From an uncultured Caulobacterales bacterium (GTDB lineage: Bacteria; Pseudomonadota; Alphaproteobacteria; Caulobacterales; Caulobacteraceae), in assembly GCA_903840435.1 (NCBI GenBank), contig CAIMFV010000010.1, forward strand, positions 160,134 to 224,133: DNA of 64,000 nucleotides, in the 5' to 3' direction. Numbering within the stretch: the stretch's first letter is position 1; each line of letters starts with the position of its first letter. Below are positions 36,448 through 45,353 of the stretch, piece by piece. The notes below the pieces were generated by a model. It ran no database searches. It had not been told where the DNA came from and worked only from the letters and a program-made list of their open reading frames with translations. The translations under genes were made by a program, and so were the position numbers.

Positions 36448-37146
36448 CTAGTCCCCTGATGCACCCCCCGATGCACCCCCTGATGCACCCCGCAAGGCGG
36501 CAATATTCGTCGCATAGGCCGCAGGGCCGCCGCGAAAGACGGCTGTTCCTGCGACTAAGGCATTTGCGCCCGCGCTGATGCAGGCCTTGGCGGTCTCAGG
36601 CGCCACGCCGCCGTCCACCTCAATCACGATATCGCTTCGCCCCGCCTGATCGGCCATTTCGCGCAGGCGCGTGATTTTGCGCAGTTGCGAGCTCATAAAG
36701 CTCTGGCCACCAAACCCTGGATTGATCGACATGACCAAGATCAGATCAATATCGTCGAGCATGTAGGCGATCACGTCTGGCGAAGTTGAGGGGTTGAACA
36801 CAACGCCCGCCTTGGCGCCGAGACTGCGAATTCGCTTCAGGCTGCGGTTCAGATGCGGTCCCGCCTCGGGGTGAATGCTGATCAGATCCGCCCCGGCCTC
36901 GCGAAAGGCTTCGAGATAGGGGTCGGCGGGCGCGATCATCAGGTGGACGTCAAAGGGCAGGGCGCTGTGGGGGCGCAAGGCTTTGACCACATCCGGACCG
37001 AGCGTGATATTGGGGACGAAGTGGCCGTCCATCACATCGATATGCAGCCAATCGGCGCCCGCAGCGCTGACAGCGCGCACCTCCTCGCCGAGGCGGGCGA
37101 AATCGGCGGCAAGCAGCGAGGGTGCAATTAAGACAGAACCGGTCAT
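36448..37146 (-). CDS. rpe: Ribulose-phosphate 3-epimerase
   Basis: TIM-barrel enzyme of 232 aa interconverting ribulose-5-P and xylulose-5-P. Metal-binding motifs are in [16 protein letters not shown] and [22 protein letters not shown] is the phosphate loop. The start is the ATG at 37146 ([16 protein letters not shown]). The C-terminus carries an unusual low-complexity tail ([13 protein letters not shown]) encoded by a 12-bp tandem repeat. Confidence 0.95.
   Translation of the reverse strand: MTGSVLIAPSLLAADFARLGEEVRAVSAAGADWLHIDVMDGHFVPNITLGPDVVKALRPHSALPFDVHLMIAPADPYLEAFREAGADLISIHPEAGPHLNRSLKRIRSLGAKAGVVFNPSTSPDVIAYMLDDIDLILVMSINPGFGGQSFMSSQLRKITRLREMADQAGRSDIVIEVDGGVAPETAKACISAGANALVAGTAVFRGGPAAYATNIAALRGASGGASGGASGD
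36456..36491. repeat. 12-bp tandem repeat, three copies, inside the 3' end of rpe
   Basis: Three consecutive copies of ctgatgcacccc, the middle one with a t-to-c change. They encode the Gly-Ala-Ser-Gly repeats of the Rpe tail. The unit is a multiple of three, so copy number can change without shifting the frame. Confidence 0.85.
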
Positions 37147-37214
37147 CGTCCTGGGATAGCCCCCCACCCTTTGACTGGCAAGGGTATGTGCCGAACCGTC
37201 GCGCTGTTGACCGA

Positions 37215-37763
37215 TTAGTGGGCCGGCGGCGGTGGCGGAGCAGCAGCCGAAGGGCTGGGCGACGGGGCAGGTTCCAAGCCCGGTGGCGGTGCGAGCGGAG
37301 TGATGCGCACCCGCGCGCCATAGCTAACGCTGACCGCAACGCCGTTGGGAATGGGGTTGAGGTCAGCCTGAGCGACCTCGATCAACTCGCCGGTTCTACG
37401 AATTCGAACCGTATAGGCAAAGCCGGTTTGGTGGGCCTGATCCCGTTCGATGGCTGAGCCGACAAGGGCCCCTGCCAGCGCGCCAACCAGACTTCCCGCG
37501 CCTCGGTCGCGGTGTTCGCCGATGGAGCCGCCCACCACGGCGCCCGTGACGCCGCCAATCACCGCGCCTGCGCCTGTGGGCGGACTTGCCATGCTCACCG
37601 GCCGCGAGCCGACAATCGAACCTTCCTCGACATGGGCGGCCACTCCCGCCTCATAAGGGGCATAGGCGTCGGGTCCAATCTGTTCAGCGCAGCCGCTGAG
37701 CGCTGCAAAGCTAAAGGTGGCGAGGGCCACAATCAGCCCGCGTCCTGGTCGGATGGTGACCAT
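37215..37763 (-). CDS. Outer-membrane lipoprotein with glycine-zipper domain (SlyB/Pcp-like)
   Basis: Lipoprotein of 182 aa. It has a signal peptide with a clean lipobox (FAALSGC, about residue 25), then a glycine-zipper segment ([19 protein letters not shown] ... [15 protein letters not shown]), a small beta domain ([16 protein letters not shown]) and a Pro/Ala-rich tail. The ATG at 37763 follows a strong aaggagag site. It probably sits in the outer membrane and may respond to envelope stress, as relatives do. Confidence 0.85.
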   Translation of the reverse strand: MVTIRPGRGLIVALATFSFAALSGCAEQIGPDAYAPYEAGVAAHVEEGSIVGSRPVSMASPPTGAGAVIGGVTGAVVGGSIGEHRDRGAGSLVGALAGALVGSAIERDQAHQTGFAYTVRIRRTGELIEVAQADLNPIPNGVAVSVSYGARVRITPLAPPPGLEPAPSPSPSAAAPPPPPAH

Positions 37764-37877
37764 CACTCTCTCCTTAAAACGCACGCGCGCCACGCGCAGG
37801 TTTACGGGACTTTGACGCAAGGCGGCTGAACGCAAGCTGAATAGGTCTGACTGCCCTAGGTGCAAACCGTGGCCGGA

Positions 37878-39254
37878 TCAGGGCGCAGTCGGTGCAGAAG
37901 TTTGGCGAATAAGACGGGCGGCGAAAAAGCCATCCTGGCCGCCTGGGGGACTTTCGCTCAAGATCGGTGTCAGCCGCACCTCGCCCATCGCTGACACCGC
38001 CTCAGGGGCGAGGGCGAAGGCCTTTGCATCAATCGGTGCGCGGACGAAATCGGGGTGTCGCAGCAGAAAGTCAGCGATCTGCTGTTCGCCCTCCTCAGGT
38101 TCGAGGGAGCAGACGCTATAAACCAGCCGCCCGCCCGGTCGCACGGCCCGGGCCGCACCATCGAGAAGCCTTGCCTGCACCTCGGCAAGGGCGGCGATAT
38201 CACCGGGTCGGGTCACCCACAAAACATCGGGATGGCGGCGAAATGTGCCGGTGGACGAACAGGGCGCGTCGAGCAAAACCGCGTCAAATTCGGTGTCAAA
38301 CGACCAGGTTTCACCGTCCGCCGTCACCAGTTGGGCGGTCAGTTGCGCCCGGTCAAGATTGTCTTGCACCCGACGTAAACGCTTCGCCGAGCGATCCGCG
38401 GCGGTGACAGCGGCGCCAGCGGCGGCCATTTGCAAGGTCTTCCCCCCCGGAGCCGCACACATGTCGAGGGCGGTCTCAAGCGCCTGCAATTGCAAAAGGC
38501 GCGCAGGTAGGGCGGCGGCCACGTCCTGAACCCACCAGCCCCCCTCCAGATAGCCGGGCCAATCCTTGACCTCGCCCCGTCTATGGGTGCGCACTGACCC
38601 CGTAGGGAGGACGGTGCCGTCGAGGTCTGCGGCGATGGCAGCGGCGGCGGTTGGGTCGCGGGGCGTTAGATCGGTCGGCGGCGCCAGCCGGATGGCGGCG
38701 CACAGGCCGCGCGCCCGGTCCATCCCATAATGGGCCCGCCAGCGCGCAACCAACCAGCTTGGCGCGAAGGTCTCCGGATCAAGGGTATCGAGTAGACCCG
38801 CGCCGCCCTCTCGGTCGAGACCTCGCAAGACCGCATTTATCAGGCCCTTAAAGCGCGCCAAACTGACTTGGCCTTCCACCAAGGCCAGCGAGGTTGAAAC
38901 GGCGGCAAAGGCGGGCGCCAGTCCAAACAGGATCTGGGCCGCACCCAGACGCAAGACGCTGCGGATCGCCGGTGGCGGCGGTGAGGTGAGTTTTTTGTCG
39001 AGCAGGTGATCGATCGCACCCAGGCCCCGCAATGTGGACGAGGCCAGGTGGCGGGCAAAGGCGCGGTCTGACCCGGCGAGACGCGAAAACGGCGGCTCGT
39101 TCAGGGCCTGCTCAAAGCCACCGCGTTTGGCAAGCGCCTGATCGACCACCACCATGGCCGCGCGTCGGGCGTCCAATCCAAGCTCTGGAGGGGAGGCCGG
39201 GTCAGGTGCGGCGTGATCGGGTGTTTTGGTGGGGGCGGGGCTCTGGGTCTTCAC
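37878..39254 (-). CDS. rsmB: 16S rRNA (cytosine-967-C5)-methyltransferase
   Basis: RsmB/Sun-type enzyme of about 458 aa. An N-terminal NusB-like RNA-binding domain (LGLDARRAAMVVVDQALAKR, FKGLINAVLRGLDREG) precedes the SAM-dependent domain with ALDMCAAPGGKTLQM, VLLDAPCSSTGTFRRHPDV and VYSVCSLEPEE, whose two cysteines (in APCSS and VCSLE) are the catalytic pair. The GTG at 39254 is the likeliest start; the frame is open to 39326. Confidence 0.93.
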   Translation of the reverse strand: MKTQSPAPTKTPDHAAPDPASPPELGLDARRAAMVVVDQALAKRGGFEQALNEPPFSRLAGSDRAFARHLASSTLRGLGAIDHLLDKKLTSPPPPAIRSVLRLGAAQILFGLAPAFAAVSTSLALVEGQVSLARFKGLINAVLRGLDREGGAGLLDTLDPETFAPSWLVARWRAHYGMDRARGLCAAIRLAPPTDLTPRDPTAAAAIAADLDGTVLPTGSVRTHRRGEVKDWPGYLEGGWWVQDVAAALPARLLQLQALETALDMCAAPGGKTLQMAAAGAAVTAADRSAKRLRRVQDNLDRAQLTAQLVTADGETWSFDTEFDAVLLDAPCSSTGTFRRHPDVLWVTRPGDIAALAEVQARLLDGAARAVRPGGRLVYSVCSLEPEEGEQQIADFLLRHPDFVRAPIDAKAFALAPEAVSAMGEVRLTPILSESPPGGQDGFFAARLIRQTSAPTAP

Positions 39255-39367
39255 AGAATAAGGCCTGCCCCATGGCGACGACCTTGGCAAGGCCTTGCGT
39301 CTTGCCCCGCCTTCGCCTTGGCCCACTGCCTCTAGTCAGGAGGACGTCGGCGTCCTATGTTGGGGCC

Positions 39368-39562
39368 ATGTCGGATGAAGAAAACGCTGCCAGCCCTGAA
39401 CGCGTCGTGGCGCCTGCCGCCCAGCGGGCATTGGCCGAAGCTGAGGCGCGCAGGCGGACGCAGCGCGAAGCCGAGACCCGTGCTGAGCAGGGCGGACCGC
39501 CAGGACCGGAGCCAACCCGTTATGGCGACTGGGAACATAAGGGTTTGGCGGTGGATTTTTAA
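39368..39562 (+). CDS. SDHAF4/DUF1674-family protein
   Basis: Small protein of 64 aa with a charged Ala/Arg/Glu-rich helix and the conserved C-terminal signature PTRYGDWEHKGLAVDF. The family includes the mitochondrial assembly factor SDHAF4, which binds flavinylated SdhA before it joins SdhB. The sdh operon is 32 kb away in this window. Its TAA stop overlaps the ATG of the next gene (TAATG). It is short but well supported by the signature. Confidence 0.85.
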   Translation: MSDEENAASPERVVAPAAQRALAEAEARRRTQREAETRAEQGGPPGPEPTRYGDWEHKGLAVDF

Positions 39563-40308
39563 TGCGCTTATCTTGGTCGACATGGCCTGAGCTCGAGGCC
39601 CGCATCAAGGCCTCGCCCGCAGTGGTCATCCCGATTGGCTCCAACGAGCAACACGGACCGACGGGTCTATTGGGCACCGATTGGATGTGTCCCGAAATCA
39701 TCGCCCATGCCGCCCATGCTAAAGGCGACCTTCTGGTGGGGCCGACCTTTAATGTCGGGATGGCGCAGCACCATCTGGGGTTTCCAGGATCGATCTCGCT
39801 GCGTCCTTCAACGATGATCGCAGCCCTGCGCGACTGGTCGATCAGCTTGGCGGGCCATGGCTTGACGCGCATCTATTTCCTCAATGGCCACGGCGGCAAT
39901 GTCGCCACCATCGAGGCGGCCTTCTCGGAAATCTATAGCGAAGCCAGTTGGCGCGGAGAGAAGCGCGGCTTTGCCCTGAAGCTGAAAAATTGGTGGGACC
40001 TGCCCGGCGTGGCCAAGCTTTGCGAAGAGCTCTATCCGAAGGGCCATGGCAGCCATGCCACGCCGTCGGAAATCGCGGTAACCCAATTTGCCTATCCTGA
40101 CGCGATCAAGACCGCCAACTATGCGCCAGAAATCGCCCCGACCGGCCCCATTCGTGAAGCGTCCGACTTTCGCGCCCGGTATCCCGATGGTCGCATGGGC
40201 TCCCACCCGGCTCTGGCCTCGCCGGAAGGGGGGCGCCGGATCGTCGAAACCGCCGTCGCGGGCCTGATCGCCGATGTGGCGGCCTTCGCCAATGAACCTA
40301 CGCCCTAA
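39562..40308 (+). CDS. Creatininase-family amidohydrolase
   Basis: Metal-dependent hydrolase of 248 aa. The motifs VVIPIGSNEQHGPTGLLGTD and IYFLNGHGGNVATIEAAF hold the Glu, His and Asp metal ligands, and GSHATPSEIAVTQF supplies further ones. Family members act on creatinine, formamides or modified peptides (MftE), so the substrate is open. It is coupled to the SDHAF4-like gene and overlaps the convergent response regulator gene by 4 bp. Confidence 0.87.
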   Translation: MRLSWSTWPELEARIKASPAVVIPIGSNEQHGPTGLLGTDWMCPEIIAHAAHAKGDLLVGPTFNVGMAQHHLGFPGSISLRPSTMIAALRDWSISLAGHGLTRIYFLNGHGGNVATIEAAFSEIYSEASWRGEKRGFALKLKNWWDLPGVAKLCEELYPKGHGSHATPSEIAVTQFAYPDAIKTANYAPEIAPTGPIREASDFRARYPDGRMGSHPALASPEGGRRIVETAVAGLIADVAAFANEPTP

Positions 40309-40988
40309 ACCACCAGCTTATAGCCGCCAGCCTCAGTGACGAGGATGCGCGAAGTCGTTGGGTCTGGCTCGATCTTTTGCCGCAGGCGATAGATGTGGGT
40401 TTCGAGGGTGTGGGTGGTGACGCCAGCATTATAGCCCCAAACCTCGGCCAGCAGCGCCTCGCGGTTGGCGAACCGGTCGGGCGCGCGGTAGAGATATTTC
40501 AAGATCGCGGTCTCTTTTTCAGTCAGCCGGATCTTCTTCTGCTTGGCGTCAAGCAAGAGTTTTTGCGCCGGACGAAACTCATAGGGCCCAATGTGGAAGA
40601 CGGCATTTTCCGATTGTTCGTGGGCGCGTAAATGGGCCCGGATGCGGGCCGCTAAGACGGCAAAGCGGAAAGGCTTTGTCACATAGTCATCGGCGCCACT
40701 GTCGAGACCGCGAATGGCGTCTTGATCTTCTGCCGCCGCGGTCAGCAAGATCACAGGCGTCGCCACCCCCGCTGCTCGCAAGGTGGCACAGCCGTCGCGA
40801 CCATCGCCGTCAGGCAGGTCCACATCCATCAGAATGAGGTCCGGCGCACCGCGTCGCGCCGCTTCCAAACCCGATGTCAGGGTTGAACAGGTTTCGACAC
40901 GAAAGTCCGCCTCAAGCGCCAATTGTTCGGCCAAGGCCTCGCGGAGATCGTCGTCGTCGTCAATAATGAGCAGGGTATGATGGGCCAT
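40305..40988 (-). CDS. OmpR-type two-component response regulator
   Basis: Regulator of 227 aa. The receiver domain has the acidic cluster IIDDDDDLREAL, phosphoacceptor Asp55 in LILMDVDLPDGDG, the Thr in ILLTAAAED and the Lys in YVTKPF. The winged helix has RLTEKETAILKYLYRAPDRF and VTTHTLETHIYRLRQKI. No histidine kinase is adjacent, so it is an orphan here. Target genes are unknown. Confidence 0.92.
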   Translation of the reverse strand: MAHHTLLIIDDDDDLREALAEQLALEADFRVETCSTLTSGLEAARRGAPDLILMDVDLPDGDGRDGCATLRAAGVATPVILLTAAAEDQDAIRGLDSGADDYVTKPFRFAVLAARIRAHLRAHEQSENAVFHIGPYEFRPAQKLLLDAKQKKIRLTEKETAILKYLYRAPDRFANREALLAEVWGYNAGVTTHTLETHIYRLRQKIEPDPTTSRILVTEAGGYKLVV

Positions 40989-41038
40989 GCCCCTTTGTGC
41001 ACCGAAGTGCTGCGATCGCCAAGGGAGAGCGCGTCGAG

Positions 41039-41545
41039 ATGGTGGATTTCACAGCCTATAGCGACGGCCGCTTTGTCGCGCCGACCTGGACGACGGCCTG
41101 TGTCCTTGGACGAAGTGGCGGATGTCCAGCCGCCGACAAGCGTGAGGGGGACGGGGCCTCGCCCTTTGGCGCCTATGCTTTGCGACGCGTCTTCTTTCGA
41201 CCCGATCGCGGGCCACCGCCGCTGACGCGACTACCGGTCAAGGCCTTAACGCCACAAGACGGCTGGTGCGATGCGCCGGGCGATCCGGCCTATAACCGGC
41301 TTGTCGATTTGCCGTATCCCGCCAGCGCCGAGAGGTTATGGCGCGAGGATGCGGTCTATGACCTTATCGTGGTGCTTGGGCACAATGATGACCCGCCGGT
41401 CAGTCCCTTGGGCTCGGCGATCTTTCTGCATATCTGGCGCTCACACCTGAGCCCGACCGAGGGCTGTGTGGCGCTGGCTCGCGACGACCTGCTTAAATTT
41501 TTGGCGGAGGCCGCCCCCGACGACCGCTTGACCATCGCCCCTTGA
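41039..41545 (+). CDS. L,D-transpeptidase-like (YkuD) protein
   Basis: Protein of 168 aa whose second half has the YkuD signature: LIVVLGHNDDPPVSPLGSAIFLHIWR followed by PTEGCVAL, giving the catalytic His and Cys of peptidoglycan L,D-transpeptidases (about residues 117-148). No signal peptide is visible, as in the alphaproteobacterial YkuD-only group. The ATG at 41039 has a gggagag site 10 nt upstream; a GTG 14 codons earlier is possible. It is divergent from the response regulator gene. Confidence 0.82.
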   Translation: MVDFTAYSDGRFVAPTWTTACVLGRSGGCPAADKREGDGASPFGAYALRRVFFRPDRGPPPLTRLPVKALTPQDGWCDAPGDPAYNRLVDLPYPASAERLWREDAVYDLIVVLGHNDDPPVSPLGSAIFLHIWRSHLSPTEGCVALARDDLLKFLAEAAPDDRLTIAP

Positions 41546-41601
41546 ATGCCGTCAAGGTTTCAGGCCATGGTCGTTTCGCCGTCTTCAGAGGACTTCTCGC
41601 C

Positions 41602-43038
41602 GTGACAAAGACCTTAACCGCCGCCAGCCTCAGCGCGGCGTTGCTTGTTTTCGCTTCCCCCTTGGCGCTTGCCCAATCGGCGCCGTCTGCGTTGGTTGTC
41701 TCAACCACCGAAGCTCTGCGAGACAAGGCGCTGGCAGGAAGTGCGGCCTATTCCCTGTTGGAGACCCTGACCACCGAGATCGGCCCGCGATTGGCCGGGT
41801 CGGACGCCGAGCATCGCGCTGCGGCCTGGGGTGTGGCGACCTTCAAGGCCGTGGGTCTTGCCAATGTGCATACCGAAACCTTCGCTGTGCCCGGCTGGAC
41901 TCGCGGCGAAGAGCGGGCGGAAATCGTTGGGGCGTCGCCGCAGCGGTTGGTGGTCACAGCCCTGGGCGGTTCAGTTGCCACGCCACCGGACGGGATTGAA
42001 GCCGATGCGGTGGTCTTTCGCACCTATCAGGCGCTTTTGGACGCAAAGCCCGGCGCGCTGACGGGAAAGATTGCCGTGGTCATCCAGCCCATGCCCGGCG
42101 GCCGGGACGGCGCAGGCTATGGCCTCAATTACCGAATTCGCGGTCAAGGCGCCTCTGAGGCCGCCAAGCGCGGCGCGGTCGGCTATTTGATGCGGTCATT
42201 GGCCACCAATGAGAACCGTGCCCCCCATACGGGCACCATGGTCTATATGCCCGAATTTGCTGGCGGCGGCGCCTCGGGTGGCAAGATACCGGCTGCGGCC
42301 CTGTCGGTGATCGACGCTGAGCAGATCGGGCGGCTTGCCGACCGTGGCGCGCCCTTGCGTCTGAAAATGGTCTTGACCCCGACGGTTCGGGTCGGCGCCA
42401 CCGCCGAGACCGTGGTCGGCGATGTTGTGGGGTCGGAGCGTCCCGACGAGATCGTCTTGATCGGCGGGCATTTGGATAGCTGGGACCTCGGCACAGGTGC
42501 GATTGATGATGGGGCGGGCGTCGCCATCACCACAGCTGCCGCCAAGCTTATTCAGGACCTGCCTCGCCATCCGCGTCGGACGATTCGCGTGGTGATGTTT
42601 GGCGCCGAAGAAATCGGTAAGGCGGCGCAGGCCTTTGCCAGCGTCCACGCCGCCGACGAACCGCACCATGTCATTGCCTCTGAGTGTGATTTCGGCGCCG
42701 AACCAGTCTATGCCATCTCCCTGCCCAAAAATGCGGCCGGATCGGCTTGGGGCCTCAGCTTTGCCAAGATCGTTGCGCCGCTTGGCATCGAAATTTCAGC
42801 CAAGCTTCCGCGCGACGGCGGCGCTGACCTTGAAGCCCTCAAGGCGACCCCGGTGGCGGAGTTAGCGCAGGACGGCACCCACTATTTCGATCTGCACCAC
42901 AGTGCCGAAGACACCTTGGATAAGGTCAAACCCGCTTCGCTGGACAAGGCCGTTGCGGCTTGGGTGAGCTTTGCCTATTTGGCCGCTGATACCGATGTGG
43001 ATTTTCGCAGCCTCGCCGCCCAACCGGCGGTGAAATAG
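41602..43038 (+). CDS. Secreted M28-family zinc aminopeptidase
   Basis: Protein of 478 aa with a signal peptide (MTKTLTAASLSAALLVFASPLALAQ). A PA domain (about 110-260, YGLNYRIRGQGASEAAKRGA) is inserted before the metal-binding core: LIGGHLDSWDLGTGAIDDGAG, VMFGAEEIGKAA, ASECDFGAEP and THYFDLHHSAEDT supply His, Asp, Glu, Asp and His ligands. The GTG at 41602 has a gagga site 10 nt upstream and begins the signal peptide. It probably acts in the periplasm in peptide use. Confidence 0.9.
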   Translation: MTKTLTAASLSAALLVFASPLALAQSAPSALVVSTTEALRDKALAGSAAYSLLETLTTEIGPRLAGSDAEHRAAAWGVATFKAVGLANVHTETFAVPGWTRGEERAEIVGASPQRLVVTALGGSVATPPDGIEADAVVFRTYQALLDAKPGALTGKIAVVIQPMPGGRDGAGYGLNYRIRGQGASEAAKRGAVGYLMRSLATNENRAPHTGTMVYMPEFAGGGASGGKIPAAALSVIDAEQIGRLADRGAPLRLKMVLTPTVRVGATAETVVGDVVGSERPDEIVLIGGHLDSWDLGTGAIDDGAGVAITTAAAKLIQDLPRHPRRTIRVVMFGAEEIGKAAQAFASVHAADEPHHVIASECDFGAEPVYAISLPKNAAGSAWGLSFAKIVAPLGIEISAKLPRDGGADLEALKATPVAELAQDGTHYFDLHHSAEDTLDKVKPASLDKAVAAWVSFAYLAADTDVDFRSLAAQPAVK

Positions 43039-43061
43039 CCTGCACGGCTTGCAGCGGGGGG

Positions 43062-43733
43062 TCAAAAGCCCCGGAAGATTGCGACCTCGTCGAGGGCAGC
43101 GCGGCGGGTGCGCCATTGGTTGATTGGATGGTCGGGGTCGGCATAGCCAAGCGCCACCCCACAAAAAACCATGTCGTTTTCGGCCAGATCAAGATGCTTG
43201 GCGAGGGTTTGCGGAAACTGGGACCAGGCCTCTTGGGCGCAGGTGTCGAGGCCTGCCTCAACCGCAAGCAACATCAAGGTTTGCAAGAACATGCCAAGGT
43301 CTGACCATTGGGGCGGTCCCATGCGCCGATCCAGCGAGACAAACAGACCGACCGGCGCGCCGAACAGGCGGAAATTGGCGGCGAACTGCGAAAGCCGCTT
43401 GGCCTTTTCCTCCCGGCCAATCGCAAGACTGGCATAAAGGTCTTCGCCGGTTTGAAAGCGACGGCTACGATAGGGCTCGAAGAGGTTTTTCGGATAGACC
43501 TCATAGTCTGGCGGTTCGCCAAAGTGGCCTGAGGCCAGCTTGTCCGCCACCTCGTCCAACAGGGCCTGCAAAGGCGCTCCGGTCAGGGCCTGCAGCTTCC
43601 AGGGCTGGAGATTGCCGCCAGACGGGGCGCGCAGGGCGGCACTGACAATCCCCGCGACGGTTTCGCGCGCCACAGGTTGCGGTAAAAACGCCCGGGCTGA
43701 ATAGCGACGCGCTACGGCCTCGGAAACCCGCAT
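43062..43733 (-). CDS. Nitroreductase-family flavoprotein
   Basis: FMN-dependent oxidoreductase of 223 aa. The start MRVSEAVARRYSARAF, the FMN-binding PSGGNLQPWKLQAL, the dimer segment LGMFLQTLMLLAVEAGLDTCAQ and the end VFCGVALGYADPDHPIN are typical of the family. The start at 43733 was chosen because homology begins there. The natural substrate cannot be inferred. Confidence 0.9.
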   Translation of the reverse strand: MRVSEAVARRYSARAFLPQPVARETVAGIVSAALRAPSGGNLQPWKLQALTGAPLQALLDEVADKLASGHFGEPPDYEVYPKNLFEPYRSRRFQTGEDLYASLAIGREEKAKRLSQFAANFRLFGAPVGLFVSLDRRMGPPQWSDLGMFLQTLMLLAVEAGLDTCAQEAWSQFPQTLAKHLDLAENDMVFCGVALGYADPDHPINQWRTRRAALDEVAIFRGF

Positions 43734-43809
43734 CTGCCTATGTCCTTTGCAAACCCCAGCCTTTAGAAGGCCTCGCCTTTTCAAACATCAGCTGCGACGG
43801 GGGACGTCT

Positions 43810-44367
43810 TTAGGGCTTGGCGGCGGGAATGGCGACCGGGCTGGAGCTTTGCTGGCGCAACCACGCGATCAGGTTCAGCCGGTCTTGGCGTTGTTTCAGG
43901 CCGACGAACGACATTTTCGTGCCCGAAATATAGGCCTGCGGACCGGACAGAAATTCATAGACGTGCTGGTAGTCCCAGACAGGCGTCTTGCCGCCAAAAT
44001 CGGTCATGGCTTGCGAATAGGCAAAGCCGTCATGGCTACCGGGCTTGCGGCCGATCACACCCCAAAGATTGGGTCCGGTTTGGTTGGGCCCGCCATTGGC
44101 GAAGTTGTGGCACGAGGCGCATTTTTGCGAGACCGCCGCGCCCGCCGCGACATCGGCCTTGGCAAGCTCGGTTCCCCAATCTGGCGGCGTGTCAGCGGCT
44201 TCCGCCGTCGGCGCGGCGGGGCCGGTATTCACCGCAATGGCATAGCCAGGCTTGGCAAGCTTCGGCGGTGCGAACAACATTTCCGCCCCGACGCGGACAA
44301 AAAGGAGCAGCAGGGCCGCGCCTAGGATTGCGCCGAAGATCTTGTTCCAGCGAAGTTCGTCTTTCAT
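43810..44367 (-). CDS. cycM: Membrane-anchored c-type cytochrome (CycM type)
   Basis: Protein of 185 aa with an uncleaved N-terminal helix (FGAILGAALLLLFVRVGAEML) that anchors a periplasmic class I cytochrome c domain. Haem binds at KCASCHNF, and the distal Met is in SGTKMSFVGLK. The spacer (about 45-65) is Ala/Pro-rich. In rhizobia and Caulobacter the homologue CycM passes electrons to the aa3 oxidase and lies next to kdsB-pheA, as here. Confidence 0.9.
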   Translation of the reverse strand: MKDELRWNKIFGAILGAALLLLFVRVGAEMLFAPPKLAKPGYAIAVNTGPAAPTAEAADTPPDWGTELAKADVAAGAAVSQKCASCHNFANGGPNQTGPNLWGVIGRKPGSHDGFAYSQAMTDFGGKTPVWDYQHVYEFLSGPQAYISGTKMSFVGLKQRQDRLNLIAWLRQQSSSPVAIPAAKP

Positions 44368-44389
44368 GTCGCCCCATGAGCCCTATCGC

Positions 44390-44417
44390 GCAGGTCTTAA
44401 AGGAGTTTAAGACTTGC
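44390..44417. promoter_or_regulatory. Perfect hairpin in the cycM-kdsB divergent region
   Basis: 12-nt arms (gcaggtcttaaa / tttaagacttgc, one G-U pair) around a ggag loop. It lies 23 bp from the cycM start, between divergent genes. It could be an operator dyad or an RNA hairpin. The loop plus stem reads aaaggag, which resembles a ribosome-binding site. Confidence 0.4.
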
Positions 44418-44615
44418 CGCTGTTTGACACCTTTGACCGGGAAACTCCGCCTCGCGCCGCAAACCACGACGGTGGCGGACCCACCCGCTCTTGCATGGGC
44501 GTCTCTGGCACGCTACCGCCGCTCACGCAACTCTTCCCGTGCGAGTTCGCCGCGACAACAGGACTAAAGTCGCCCAGCTTGCGCATTTTTTCGCTTCAAG
44601 GACGGTGCGTGCCCG

Positions 44616-45353
44616 ATGAAGACCCTTGTGCTGATTCCAGCCCGCCTCGCCGCCACGCGGTTGCCGGGAAAGCCCCTGGCTGACATTGGCGGCGTGGCGA
44701 TGATCGTCCGGGTTTGGCGTCAAGCCATGGCGGCGGGTGTTGGTCAGGTTGCGGTTGCGGCGGGCGATGCCGACATCGTCGCTGCCGTGGTGGCAGCGGG
44801 CGGTGAGGCCGTCATGACCGATCCCGATCTGCCTTCCGGGTCTGACCGGATCCATGCCGCCTTGCACGCGCTTGATCCACAAGGCGCCGTTGAGGCCGTG
44901 ATCAATTTGCAAGGCGATATGCCCTTTGTCTCGACCGAGGCAATCTCGGCCTGCGCGGAGCGGTTGCAGGCGTCGCCGTGCGACATTGCCACAGTGGTTG
45001 CCCCTGAGCACGCCATAGCCGACCGCACCAATCCTGATGTGGTCAAGGCGATACTGAGCCTTGATCCGGACGGCAATGCGGGACGGTGCCTCTATTTCAC
45101 CCGCTCAACCCTCTATGGCGACGGGCCCGTCTGGCGTCATGTCGGGCTCTATGGTTACAGACGCGACGCCTTGCGCCGGTTTACTGAAGCCAAACCTTCG
45201 CCTTTGGAATTGCGCGAAAAGCTCGAACAATTGCGGGCGTTGGAACTTGGCTTGCGTATCGATGCGGCCGTGATTGCCGACGCGCCCCTGTCGGTCGATA
45301 CAGAAGCTGATCTTGACGCCGCCCGGCGCGAAGCCGAAAAGCGCCGCCTATGA
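44616..45353 (+). CDS. kdsB: 3-deoxy-manno-octulosonate cytidylyltransferase
   Basis: CMP-Kdo synthetase of 245 aa activating Kdo for lipopolysaccharide core synthesis. The nucleotide-binding LIPARLAATRLPGKPLADIGG start, the DPDLPSGSDRIHAAL loop, INLQGDMPFV and the VGLYGYRRDALRRF segment are all present. The stop overlaps the pheA start (ATGA). Confidence 0.95.
   Translation: MKTLVLIPARLAATRLPGKPLADIGGVAMIVRVWRQAMAAGVGQVAVAAGDADIVAAVVAAGGEAVMTDPDLPSGSDRIHAALHALDPQGAVEAVINLQGDMPFVSTEAISACAERLQASPCDIATVVAPEHAIADRTNPDVVKAILSLDPDGNAGRCLYFTRSTLYGDGPVWRHVGLYGYRRDALRRFTEAKPSPLELREKLEQLRALELGLRIDAAVIADAPLSVDTEADLDAARREAEKRRL

Noticed and set aside
44414..44683. 89-codon frame with a good ribosome-binding site before kdsB
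   Set aside because: It runs 68 bp into kdsB, has no recognisable similarity and low-complexity content; kept only as part of the hairpin finding.
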